64,000 nt of DNA, taken from UBA1930 sp943368475 (GTDB lineage Bacteria > Bacteroidota > Bacteroidia > Chitinophagales > Chitinophagaceae). Location of the stretch: positions 1 to 64,000 of the forward strand of contig CALRLF020000003.1 of assembly GCA_943368475.1 (NCBI GenBank), given 5' to 3'. A program made the translations under genes and the position numbers. Position 1 is the first letter of the stretch. Every line of letters begins with the position of its first letter. This document shows positions 52,632-61,147 of the stretch, piece after piece. The notes beneath the pieces are model-generated. The model was not told where the DNA came from, made no database searches, and saw only the letters and a program-made list of their open reading frames with translations.

Positions 52632-55457
52632 ATGAACCAAATGGTATTGCTACAAAATATTTCTAAATATTTGGCAAGATTTTCAGAACAGATTAAAATC
52701 TTGAACTCAAATCATGAGTTTAGTATTAATACTCATGCTGAAAATATTTTGATTAATATTTTAAATATAGTTTATGATTTAAACTTGAAAAATTTAAATC
52801 ATTCTGAATCTGGTAATTATTCTGCTATTGATTTATTAGATGATACTTCTCAGGAAAAAATATCATTTCAAATTACTAGTACATATAAAATAAAAAAAGT
52901 AAAGGATTGCTTATCAACATTCTTTAGAAATGGCATTTATGAGAAAGCCAGTGTACTTAATATATTTATTTTAACAAGTAAGCAAGAGGAATATTCAAAC
53001 GAGGTAATTCAAAAACAAATCTCTAAGGAGATTGACACATTAGTAAAAAAGAACAAGATAAAAGATAAGTATGCAATCAATTTTCAATTCAATAGTGAGA
53101 ATAACATCTTCGACAAAAGAGATTTATACAATAAACTTAACAGTGATAATGACCTTGATAAGATACAGCATTTAGAAGGCTATCTAAGAAAACAATTTGA
53201 TATTTTAGATGAGAAAGAGAATTTGTCAAACTATTATCAACGTATAAAAAATATGTTTTATGATGTAGTAATGGATGATGAAAAAGGAATGACATTAGAT
53301 CAAATTTATACACAGCCGTCTTTTTCAGTTATTAATACGGCTTTTAAAAAGGATGATGTAAGATTCAAAAAAAAATCAAGTGAAAAATTTTATGCAGCAG
53401 ATGAAAGATATAAAATTCATGAATTTATTGACGATGTCTTTAAGAACAAGAATTTTTTAGAGCTTAAAAAGTTGCATCGGCTAATATTAATATTGGGTTA
53501 TCCTGGACAAGGGAAATCATCTTTTTGTAAAAAAATGATGCATGACTATATTTTTCAGGAAAAAACTAATGAAAAGCCACTTTTTTATTTTCAGCTAAGG
53601 AATATTAGACAGGTTAGAGAGTTTATCTACAACCCGATAACTATTTTGCATGATGAAGCCTTGAGCAATACCGAGCAAACTTTAGATAGAAACCAATTTG
53701 CAAAATCGTTTTTAATTCTGGATGGACTTGATGAGTTGTATATGAGGGATAATCTAAAATTGGAAGATATTGATAAACTTTGCGTAGAGTTAGTCAGATC
53801 AATTGAAAGGTATCCTGAGCTACAAATTATTGTTACATCAAGATACGGCTACATCGATGACGAAAAGTTGACTAAAGAAGATATTTTAATTGTACAACTC
53901 GCATCATTTTCACTTGAATTGCAAACTGAATGGGTAAGAAAGTATATACAGTTTCATCCAGAAACTTGGCTATCGGAGAATACTCTTCGCATATTTAACT
54001 CTGAAGATAGGTTTTCACATATTTCTGAATTATTAGTTCAGCCTCTATTGCTTCATATGGTTGCATCAGTGAAAATTGCAATTGATGAAAATACAAATCG
54101 AGCTAAGATTTATCAGCAACTTTTTACAGAATTAATCGATAGGAAATATGCTAGAGAGGGCCAATTGGAAATACTTAAGAATATTGAAAAGGATGATTTA
54201 CGTTCACTAATCAGAGAAGTTGCATTCTCGATTTTTCAAACCGGTAATGAGTATATAACGAAGACTGAGTTACTAAAATTAAGTGCAACTCAATCCTTTC
54301 TTAAATTACTTCCAGAGGTTAATTTTCGGGATAGTATAAAAGGCGTGATGATTTCATTTTATTTTAAAGAGATTGAAAAAAATCAGCAAGTTGAAGTCGA
54401 TGACGATAAAAGTAACTATGCAATAGAATTTCTCCACAAGTCGTTAAGAGAATACATGACTGCGGAAAAAATTTACTATAAAATTGTAGCTGTCTTTTTA
54501 GAAAAGAAAATGAATAGTAAATATGTGTTGGATGACTCCAAAATGGCACTTTTAGTGATAAATGAGATATTTGGTGCACAAGATTTGTCAGAAGAAATAA
54601 AAATACATCTCAGAGGGATTATTAAGAATAGTCACGATATCGATCATAACGAATTATGTGATAGACTATGCTTGTTTCTAGAGGATTTTTTTAAGAGTGA
54701 TTTTATCGTGGAATACAGAATGGAATATGATAGAAATTGTATAGATACATGTATAAGATGTTTCCATGGTCTTTGGTATTTTATTTCATCATTGCGTCCT
54801 CAAAAGAATTATTTGAAAAGTTTATTTATAAAAGATAGATTTTTAAAATATCTTTCATTTGTCAATTCAACGATGGGTGATTTGGAAGACTTTGACTTTA
54901 GTTATCAGGATTTTTCTCAATGCTATTTCCGTAATGTTGATTTTGATGGATGTTTGTTTTTTGAAACAAATTTTAGTCAATGTGAGATTGAAAATGTTAC
55001 ATTTGGTAGAAGTAGATTTTATAGAACGAGTTTTGCTAGATCATTCATTCACTCTTGTAATTTTTCGGATACTTTAGTTAGAGATTCGAATTTTAGAAAG
55101 TGTTATATCGATAAGTTTACAATAATATCCTCACAGATGGAAGATGTAGATTTTTCGGACTCTGAAATAGACGAACTTGATTTGAATGAATATGGTCGTA
55201 CATATAGCACTGGTTTAAAAATGGAAAGGTGCAAGTTTGAAAATACAAGAATTGATTCAAGGGCGTTGAAGCAGTTAACGAAATGGTACCCACAAATTAA
55301 CCACGAGGCTTTCATTGAGATAATGCCTGCTTCTAAAATGCATTATCAGCCCAGAAAAGAAACAAGGAAAGTTTCAGATAGTATAATCCCCGAAAATTAT
55401 AAGAGAATTATTCTAACTGATGAAGCAATACTTAAAGAAAATCCATTTTTACTTTAG
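52632..55457 (+). CDS. SMEK-NACHT-pentapeptide-repeat STAND ATPase (candidate defence sensor)
   Basis: A 941-residue, AT-rich gene. N-terminal SMEK-type domain at about 10-150 (NYSAIDLLDD, KISFQITSTYKIK). NACHT ATPase from about 280: Walker A GYPGQGKSSF at about 288-297, Walker B FLILDGLDELYM at about 360-371, then SRYGYIDDEKL and a winged-helix-like region to about 620. The C-terminal region (about 750-850) consists of pentapeptide repeats (FSQCYFRNVDFDGCLF, NFSQCEIENVTFGRSRF). STAND NTPases with sensor domains are known antiphage proteins. The repeat-bounded location and AT-richness suggest horizontal acquisition. Confidence 0.82.
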   Translation: MNQMVLLQNISKYLARFSEQIKILNSNHEFSINTHAENILINILNIVYDLNLKNLNHSESGNYSAIDLLDDTSQEKISFQITSTYKIKKVKDCLSTFFRNGIYEKASVLNIFILTSKQEEYSNEVIQKQISKEIDTLVKKNKIKDKYAINFQFNSENNIFDKRDLYNKLNSDNDLDKIQHLEGYLRKQFDILDEKENLSNYYQRIKNMFYDVVMDDEKGMTLDQIYTQPSFSVINTAFKKDDVRFKKKSSEKFYAADERYKIHEFIDDVFKNKNFLELKKLHRLILILGYPGQGKSSFCKKMMHDYIFQEKTNEKPLFYFQLRNIRQVREFIYNPITILHDEALSNTEQTLDRNQFAKSFLILDGLDELYMRDNLKLEDIDKLCVELVRSIERYPELQIIVTSRYGYIDDEKLTKEDILIVQLASFSLELQTEWVRKYIQFHPETWLSENTLRIFNSEDRFSHISELLVQPLLLHMVASVKIAIDENTNRAKIYQQLFTELIDRKYAREGQLEILKNIEKDDLRSLIREVAFSIFQTGNEYITKTELLKLSATQSFLKLLPEVNFRDSIKGVMISFYFKEIEKNQQVEVDDDKSNYAIEFLHKSLREYMTAEKIYYKIVAVFLEKKMNSKYVLDDSKMALLVINEIFGAQDLSEEIKIHLRGIIKNSHDIDHNELCDRLCLFLEDFFKSDFIVEYRMEYDRNCIDTCIRCFHGLWYFISSLRPQKNYLKSLFIKDRFLKYLSFVNSTMGDLEDFDFSYQDFSQCYFRNVDFDGCLFFETNFSQCEIENVTFGRSRFYRTSFARSFIHSCNFSDTLVRDSNFRKCYIDKFTIISSQMEDVDFSDSEIDELDLNEYGRTYSTGLKMERCKFENTRIDSRALKQLTKWYPQINHEAFIEIMPASKMHYQPRKETRKVSDSIIPENYKRIILTDEAILKENPFLL

Positions 55458-55600
55458 ATATTGGAGTTAGTTAGTATTTTCCCCTAACTCGTCGTTGCTT
55501 TCTTCCAAGCAATGTCTTGATAACAAAACACCCAATCGAAGAACTTTTCAGCATCTTCTCTTTGCATGGCTTTGTGTTTTGAAGAAAGGAAGATGCGTTA

Positions 55601-55678
55601 ATTGAAAATTTTGCTACGTAAAACGCAACGTCCCTTGGCTTTACACAAGGCTTTAAAAGGAGACGATGCTGGGAATAA
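55601..55678 (+). repeat. Defence-gene-flanking repeat, copy 2
   Basis: Core as in copy 1. The similarity to copy 3 extends upstream to about 55494, including CACCCAATCGAAGAAC, CAGCATCTTCTCTTTGCAT and GCTTTGTGTTTTG. Lies between the STAND gene and the nuclease gene. Confidence 0.88.
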
Positions 55679-55717
55679 GCTTTGATGGATACGATGCTTA
55701 AAAAGACGTTTGTTCTT

Positions 55718-56626
55718 TTAGTTAAGTTGTTGAAAGTTTAGATAAATATCACCAGTTTCATCTGCTTTCTTTTTCTTCCGACCAATTAAGTCAGGAAGAG
55801 TTACGAGACCTTCAAGCACACTTATCATGTCAATACCATCGAATATAATTATTGACTTAAAAAATGGTGATATCGCCTCGGTGGTAACACCATCAATACT
55901 TATAATCAAACCTAAAGCCGTTTTAAATTTAGTTTCTACTTTGTTGCAAAAAGACGCAAGGTCACTTCTATCAACTTGAGCTTTCCATTTGGCTTCAACC
56001 AGATAAGTTGATCCATTTAGAATAAAAGAGCCGTCAATTTGTTCTCCATGTATCTTATAAGGGCTTGTAGTTTCCAACTCAAAAAGGTTAAATATTTCTT
56101 GAATAAATTTCTCAAGTTGATAACCACGTTGTTGAAAATTTGTGTTCCCAGCAATTTTCTTAAAGTCTAAATACAACCTCTCTAATTCTTCTTTATGTGA
56201 CTTATGAGCGATTATTTTTTTTTCAAATTCTGTTTTCCTTTTTTCAGATTCATCTTTTTCTTTTTTCAAATCCAAGTACCCTTTTGTGAATTTTCTGAGA
56301 TTTGAGACAGCTTCTTTTGCTGCCTTTCGTTTGGTGCCGTCTTCATCCCAAAATTTGAGATTCTCAAAATCTTCGAAATCATTAACCGCAGAAAGAAGAT
56401 TGAATAAATCATCTTGATAAATATCTATACTATTAATCATTCTATCTATTAGCTCTTTAGCAGCTGCTCTTTTAGTTCCACTCCAGTCTAGGTAAGTAAC
56501 AATTTGATTGTTAGCTAAAGTGAGTTTGAGAAAATCTTGCAACTGTTCTTTCTTCCAATAAAGAAGAGGAAGTGTGTCTTTTAGAGCTATTATAGCATGA
56601 GGTGATATTTTCTTTTTAGTAGCCAT
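55718..56626 (-). CDS. PD-(D/E)XK restriction-endonuclease-like protein
   Basis: A 302-residue protein. The ATG at 56626 (MATKKKISPH) is preferred over an extension to 56770, which runs through a terminator hairpin. N-terminal part has an internal duplication: GTKRAAAKELIDRM (about 50-63) and GTKRKAAKEAVSNL (about 97-110). A coiled-coil linker at about 115-155 leads to a Mrr-like nuclease domain (about 160-275): NFQQRGYQLEKFIQEIF, EQIDGSFILNGSTYLVEAKWK with Asp-198, Glu-211 and Lys-213. Such nucleases often act in restriction of foreign DNA. Downstream of the STAND gene, on the opposite strand, and flanked by the same repeats. Confidence 0.8.
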   Translation of the reverse strand: MATKKKISPHAIIALKDTLPLLYWKKEQLQDFLKLTLANNQIVTYLDWSGTKRAAAKELIDRMINSIDIYQDDLFNLLSAVNDFEDFENLKFWDEDGTKRKAAKEAVSNLRKFTKGYLDLKKEKDESEKRKTEFEKKIIAHKSHKEELERLYLDFKKIAGNTNFQQRGYQLEKFIQEIFNLFELETTSPYKIHGEQIDGSFILNGSTYLVEAKWKAQVDRSDLASFCNKVETKFKTALGLIISIDGVTTEAISPFFKSIIIFDGIDMISVLEGLVTLPDLIGRKKKKADETGDIYLNFQQLN

Positions 56627-56711
56627 TAAGCAAAGATACAGAGAGTTGTTTTTGAAGGTTCTATATGATTCCCAAACTCGGCGTAGCTTATAATTAAAAA
56701 ACGTACACTCA

Positions 56712-56740
56712 GCGTAGTATTCACTACGCCGTTTTTTTTT
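56712..56740 (+). repeat. Hairpin GCGTAGT/ACTACGC with T run
   Basis: GCGTAGT attc ACTACGCC then a T run on the plus strand, immediately upstream of the minus-strand nuclease gene. Either a terminator acting on plus-strand read-through or part of the repeat-rich spacer; GTAGC atttGCTAC follows at about 56742. Confidence 0.65.
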
Positions 56741-56859
56741 GGTAGCATTTGCTACATTTCTTCCCAGCAATCTCTTCTCAAAAAAACACCCAATCGAAGA
56801 ACGTTCTCAGCATCTTCTCTTTGCATAGCTTTGTGTTTTGGAGAAAGGAAGATTCGTTA

Positions 56860-56937
56860 ATTGAAAATTTTGCTACGTAAAACGCATCGTCCCTTGGCTT
56901 TTCACAAGGCTATAAAAGGAGACGATGCTGGGAATAA
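56860..56937 (+). repeat. Defence-gene-flanking repeat, copy 3
   Basis: Core nearly identical to copy 2, with GCATCGTC and GACGATGC forming a perfect outer stem. Similarity to copy 2 extends upstream to about 56758. Confidence 0.88.
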
Positions 56938-57126
56938 GATGTATTAAATAAAATATAAAATAAGATATGTAATTTATTTTAGTTTTCAATTAACAAATCG
57001 GCTATAGTGTATTTTGAGCTGTTGTACAATAGATAGACTGTTGAATAAAGCTGTAATCCTTTACTGTTCATTATTACAAGGAAATTAAAGCAGCCAAATG
57101 TCACAATTTATAATGTTGCTTTTATT

Positions 57127-57300
57127 TTGTGACAAAATTGTTACAGATTTAATATTGATTTTTATTTTGTGACATAATTGTCACATATTTTAATTAAGTT
57201 TTTATTTTGTGACAAAATTGTCACAGATTTAATTTCAATTTTTAAATTGTGACATTTTTGTCACAATTTAATTTTTATTTTCTATCTTGTCACAAAATAG
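57127..57300 (+). promoter_or_regulatory. Array of palindromic operators at 40-bp intervals
   Basis: TTGTGACAAAATTGTTACAG, TTGTGACATAATTGTCACAT, TTGTGACAAAATTGTCACAG and TTGTGACATTTTTGTCACAA begin at 57127, 57167, 57207 and 57247: four near-perfect palindromes of consensus TGTGACAAAATTGTCACA in exact 40-base register. A half-site TTGTCACAAAAT follows at about 57287 and another lies at about 57099. The last sits directly before the HTH gene start at 57306. Spacing is close to four helical turns (about 10 bases each), placing sites on one DNA face. Confidence 0.85.
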
Positions 57301-57305
57301 AAAGT

Positions 57306-57827
57306 ATGAAAGACATACGTCAATTACTGAACATGAGTCAGGATATGCTGGCAAGTTATATGGGTATTAGCCGAGCTTTATTGGCTTATACAGAGCATGG
57401 TAAACGCAGCTTACCTGCATCGGCCTTGCACAGAGCCAATCAATTACTAGCCGTTATTTACAAGAAGCATAAATCAGTGCCACCACAGGTAGCTGTACAA
57501 ATAGGCCTGCAAACCAAAGCACTGAACAAAATGTTGCAAGCAAGATTGGATCTTTGTCAGTTGCAACTCACCAATGCACAGGTAAAACTGAAAGAACTAG
57601 ATGCCAACTATAACAGCTGTATTGCTAGGCTGCAATTGGTAAATGAGCTGCTGCCCACCCTTACCCATAATGCACAAGGCAGAAAGGATAAAGCATGGTT
57701 GAAACTATTGGAAGCAACAGCTTTGCAACAACTAAAAACCTGTGGACCCAAAGCCAAACAAAGTTTGCTGCTGCAAATAGAACTCCTGGAACTGGAGATA
57801 GAAGCAGTAAGAAGAAGGATGGGGTAG
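57306..57827 (+). CDS. Helix-turn-helix (Xre-like) regulator
   Basis: A 173-residue protein. The N-terminal about 60 residues form an Xre-type HTH (MKDIRQLLNMSQDMLASYMG, ISRALLAYTEHGKRSLPASAL); the rest is helical, Leu/Gln/Lys-rich and may mediate dimerisation. The ATG at 57306 is used; the frame runs further upstream from a GTG at 57249, but that lies in the operator array. The palindromes before the start suggest that it controls its own promoter, or that of neighbouring genes, by binding them in a row. Confidence 0.8.
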   Translation: MKDIRQLLNMSQDMLASYMGISRALLAYTEHGKRSLPASALHRANQLLAVIYKKHKSVPPQVAVQIGLQTKALNKMLQARLDLCQLQLTNAQVKLKELDANYNSCIARLQLVNELLPTLTHNAQGRKDKAWLKLLEATALQQLKTCGPKAKQSLLLQIELLELEIEAVRRRMG

Positions 57828-58059
57828 GAGCTTTTTGAAGAAAGGCTGGCAACCTTTTAAAGTTTGGCAATCCTCAAACATTTGTATACATACATTACAA
57901 AACATACTACAACAAAGACAATATACTTTCGGTTTTTTTTGACAACATAAAAGTATGCTAGACTTGTTGAAAGTTGTTTTCATAGCGACAGATTTAAGAG
58001 GCTTTATATTTACAGTAAAATAATTATCGGTCTGTAGGGGCAATTTAAAATGTAACCAT
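57828..58059 (+). other. Spacer, nothing recognisable
   Basis: AT-rich, no repeat or reading frame of note. Confidence 0.6.
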
Positions 58060-58419
58060 ATGACTAAATCAGAAATAGCACAGGCATTTTCAGGCGGACA
58101 ATTTGAAAAGTGTTTTGACTACTTGACAAACCAAACTATTTGGAATACACCAGGTGAGCAATTGCTTACAGGTAGAAACGAAATAGAACCGTTCTGCAAC
58201 AATATTGCAGCATACTTTAGCAGCGTAACTACCAATTTCAAACAACTCAATGTAATTGAAGACGATCATTGTGTAGCCATCAATGGGACAGCAGAATTTA
58301 TTCGTGAGGGGAAAAGAGTTTCTTTTGTGTCTTCATGTGATGTTTACGAATTTGATAGGAACAATAAAATATTGAGTATAAATTCATATTGTATAACGGA
58401 ACAACAGGAGAAGGAATGA
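58060..58419 (+). CDS. SnoaL-like (NTF2 fold) protein
   Basis: A 119-residue protein with the SnoaL/NTF2-like pattern: an N-terminal helix (KSEIAQAFSGGQFEKCFDYLTNQTIWNTPGEQLLTGRNEI) and a beta sheet with FKQLNVIEDDHCVAINGTAEFIREGKRVSFVSSCDVYEFD. These small folds serve as hydrolases, cyclases or binding proteins. No specific substrate can be assigned. It stands alone with about 230-260 bases on both sides. Confidence 0.75.
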   Translation: MTKSEIAQAFSGGQFEKCFDYLTNQTIWNTPGEQLLTGRNEIEPFCNNIAAYFSSVTTNFKQLNVIEDDHCVAINGTAEFIREGKRVSFVSSCDVYEFDRNNKILSINSYCITEQQEKE

Positions 58420-58681
58420 AGAACAACGAACCGCTAAAATGGGGTTTTATGCAAGTTGGGTTTAACAAACGTGCAACAAAAATAGCACTATTATGAGCTA
58501 TCAGTAATAAATGGTTTATTGATGTCTAATGATTCAATAAAACTATACAACTAAGAACCAAAATAATACTACTTCGTTTTTTTAATAAATCAAACCCCTA
58601 TCATGTGCATGCACTTATTGCATTTAGCAATACAGGCAAATTTTATATCTACTTTATCGTACTGTAGAATATGGTTATTTC

Positions 58682-60373
58682 TTAAAATACCGATGTTGTA
58701 TTTAGCAATTCATCAAAATATTGTAAGTGTGTAATATATCTTGTATCAACAAGGTCAATTTTTATATTGTCACTATTTTTTATAGCACTGATAACGATTT
58801 GAGCAGGAGTTTTGCTCTCTGTATTTCTGGAACAAGAGTAGTAAATAGGCTTTCTCAATAAATGAAGGTTTGGTGGAAATCCATTTATAAATTTGCCTTT
58901 AATAGAGTATTCCTTTTTAGTAAGTGTATCTGGTATAAATTTAAAATCTTCGGTGTATGCAAATTCATTGCCAGCATAGATATAAACCTTGTTGCTTCCT
59001 TCTAACAAATTGATTATATACGAATCATTTTTATTAATGAAACAACTGTAAATACTATCTCTTCGGCAAACAAAAACAATTAAATTACTTTTACTGGTAT
59101 TGGCAATTTTTAGTGGATGTTTAACAATGGGTTCCAATTGTGCATCACTTAAATTGTAATCGTTACTAAGTTTTTCTATTGACTTTATAGCAGGATTAAA
59201 TTGTTTGGCGAAAACATTCATTTTCCAGACTGATTTATATGGATCTGTTCCCGTTGCAATTGAAATAGGTCTTTGCTTAAAATTAATTTTAGTGCCATCG
59301 TTTTCTAAGTCGTATAAAAAATTCATCAATGTGGTATCTTGATTAATTCGATGATTGGCAACCTTACTGTTGAACTCAGTTTGCTTTCGGGCTTTTTCAA
59401 TTAACTCTGTATAGTTACCATAATAGTTAGATGAATTAAATTTATCAGCAGTATAAGAAGTAGTTTCATTGCAGGTAGATAATCGATAAATAAAGAAAAT
59501 GGCAAAAGCTATTATTCTTACAATAGCCCAAGTAGAATCATTGTTTCCTGAGCTTCTGCCAGGTGAAGAATAAGTAGGAGTAGGCTTACTCATAATATCC
59601 TGCATTTCGTTTTTTTTGTTGATCAGTTGAATTTTATTTTCCTCATCAACAGGTAGCGATAGAGCATTGTCTAAAATAATAATAGCCCATTCCTGATTTT
59701 GAATTCTGTTAAACACATCGATAGAGCTACGCATCATTTCAAAAGCATATTCATTAATTAGATGCTGAAAAATATCTGTTGGTAATAATGCTATAATATC
59801 TACTTGCTCAAATTTTGTAAACTTAGAAATTTTAGCTTCGTCTGAACCGCCAACTTCATGCGTATTAAAATGTTCGAATTGCTGAACCAAAGAATGGAAA
59901 TAGTTTTCTACAGGCTGCCACGACGTATATCTGTCATCAGCTGTCATTAAGGATTGATTTTTAATGAGCACCTGAAATTCGGGGAGTTGCAATTTTCTAA
60001 AATACTGATAACTGCAATCTTTAAAAGCTGCAGCGTAGTAGGGGCTTAGCCATTCTACAAATTCAGTATTTATTTTTTCGTTATCTAAATAAAAATTAAA
60101 ATGGTGTTCTACTTTATGAATTTCTAAAAAGTATAAAAGTTCTTTATTGCTCGCTACAAGGGCATGAAAATTTAAGTCATTCGATTTCTCCAACTCCTCA
60201 AAAAATATCAGCACATCGTTTCTACTAATTTCTTTGTTGTTGTGTATAATCGTAGATGTTCCCAGTAATTCAAATTCGGCCAATAATTTTCTCTTAGCCA
60301 ATACAATATCCTTTCTTGTAAAAGTAGATGAAGGGGTTGATGGTAGAAATGAAAAAGGAGAAATGTATTGCAT
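58682..60373 (-). CDS. Large protein of unknown function with one TM segment
   Basis: A 563-residue protein with no recognisable domain. One membrane segment at about 286-305 (WAIVRIIAFAIFFIYRL) separates a soluble N-terminal part (Glu/Lys-rich, mostly helical) from a C-terminal part with beta-rich strands (NLIVFVCRRDSIYSCFINKNDSYIINLLEGSNKVYIYAGNEFAY). Starts at ATG 60373. No close neighbour in the same operon; the NarL-type regulator gene is upstream on the same strand after 62 bases. Unrecognised. Confidence 0.6.
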   Translation of the reverse strand: MQYISPFSFLPSTPSSTFTRKDIVLAKRKLLAEFELLGTSTIIHNNKEISRNDVLIFFEELEKSNDLNFHALVASNKELLYFLEIHKVEHHFNFYLDNEKINTEFVEWLSPYYAAAFKDCSYQYFRKLQLPEFQVLIKNQSLMTADDRYTSWQPVENYFHSLVQQFEHFNTHEVGGSDEAKISKFTKFEQVDIIALLPTDIFQHLINEYAFEMMRSSIDVFNRIQNQEWAIIILDNALSLPVDEENKIQLINKKNEMQDIMSKPTPTYSSPGRSSGNNDSTWAIVRIIAFAIFFIYRLSTCNETTSYTADKFNSSNYYGNYTELIEKARKQTEFNSKVANHRINQDTTLMNFLYDLENDGTKINFKQRPISIATGTDPYKSVWKMNVFAKQFNPAIKSIEKLSNDYNLSDAQLEPIVKHPLKIANTSKSNLIVFVCRRDSIYSCFINKNDSYIINLLEGSNKVYIYAGNEFAYTEDFKFIPDTLTKKEYSIKGKFINGFPPNLHLLRKPIYYSCSRNTESKTPAQIVISAIKNSDNIKIDLVDTRYITHLQYFDELLNTTSVF

Positions 60374-60435
60374 ATTAAATTAAGATATTACGAATATATG
60401 CAACAGCATTTAATTGAAGTGTGTATAATGTATAA

Positions 60436-61089
60436 TTATTCGACCAGCTCGTTTTTTACTGCAAAAAATACCAAGCCTGCTGTGTTTTTAACACCAAACC
60501 TTTCCATAAGTCTTTCCTTAATGCTTTCAACAGTTCTGGCACTTATGTCCATTTTTTCACCAATTTCTTGGCTTGTAAATTCCATGCAAATGTATCGGAT
60601 AACATCTTTTTCTTTATCTGTAATATCAATTGAACTGGTTAAAGAACCAATTGTTTTCGATTTTATATGAGAGCGTTTCAATAAAATTCTATTCACAAAA
60701 TTATTAAGGTAATAACCCTTTACAGATACTTCTAAAATGGCTTTTCTTATTTCTTGTGGGTCTGTACTTTTTAATAAATAACCACTTGCTCCATTTTCCA
60801 TTAAGTGTGTAACAAACTTATCGTCTTCGTGCATGGTTAGTACCAATACAGCAATATGGGGATAATGCTTGCTAATGTATTTTGTAGTTTCTATGCCATC
60901 TTTAACAGGCATTCTTAAATCCATTAAAACAACCTGAGGTGCAGCAGCTTCAATGTTGTTTAGTAGTTCTTCACCATTTTCGGCTTCTAAAACAAACTTA
61001 ATATTAGGGTAGTGTCGAAGTGATAAAATTACGCCCTTGCGAAAAATTTTATGATCGTCGGCAATTGCTACTCTTATTTCGGATGACAT
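60436..61089 (-). CDS. NarL-type response regulator (LuxR HTH)
   Basis: A 217-residue two-component regulator. Receiver domain (about 4-120) has the acid pair IADDHKIF, phospho-acceptor Asp in VVLMDLRMPVKDG at about 56, Thr/Ser in VLVLTMHED and Lys in YLLKSTDP. LuxR-type HTH at about 150-210 (DITDKEKDVIRYICMEFTSQEIGEKM, ISARTVESIKERLM). It lies 58 bases after the histidine kinase stop, indicating a pair. Confidence 0.95.
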   Translation of the reverse strand: MSSEIRVAIADDHKIFRKGVILSLRHYPNIKFVLEAENGEELLNNIEAAAPQVVLMDLRMPVKDGIETTKYISKHYPHIAVLVLTMHEDDKFVTHLMENGASGYLLKSTDPQEIRKAILEVSVKGYYLNNFVNRILLKRSHIKSKTIGSLTSSIDITDKEKDVIRYICMEFTSQEIGEKMDISARTVESIKERLMERFGVKNTAGLVFFAVKNELVE

Positions 61090-61147
61090 GTTGCTAAGAT
61101 AAATTATGCAAAGATTAAATCAACAGTTTGTTATGTACAAATGTTGA

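Noticed and set aside
55464..55490. GAGTTAG/CTAACTC hairpin after the STAND gene as terminator
   Set aside because: The stem is only 7 bases with a 13-base loop and no T run follows.
56627..56770. 48-residue N-terminal extension of the nuclease
   Set aside because: It runs through a hairpin with a T run and the flanking spacer; the ATG at 56626 gives a normal N-terminus.
52505..56937. A true integron with attC sites
   Set aside because: The nested-palindrome repeats resemble attC in design, but the R' and R'' core boxes are not recognisable, genes lie in both directions, and no integrase gene is present, so only a cassette-like pattern is claimed.
57127..57300. Regularly spaced repeats that look at first like a CRISPR array
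   Set aside because: The repeats are 18-20-base palindromes and the 20-base sequences between them are similar to each other, so this is a tandemly duplicated operator array; no cas gene is near.
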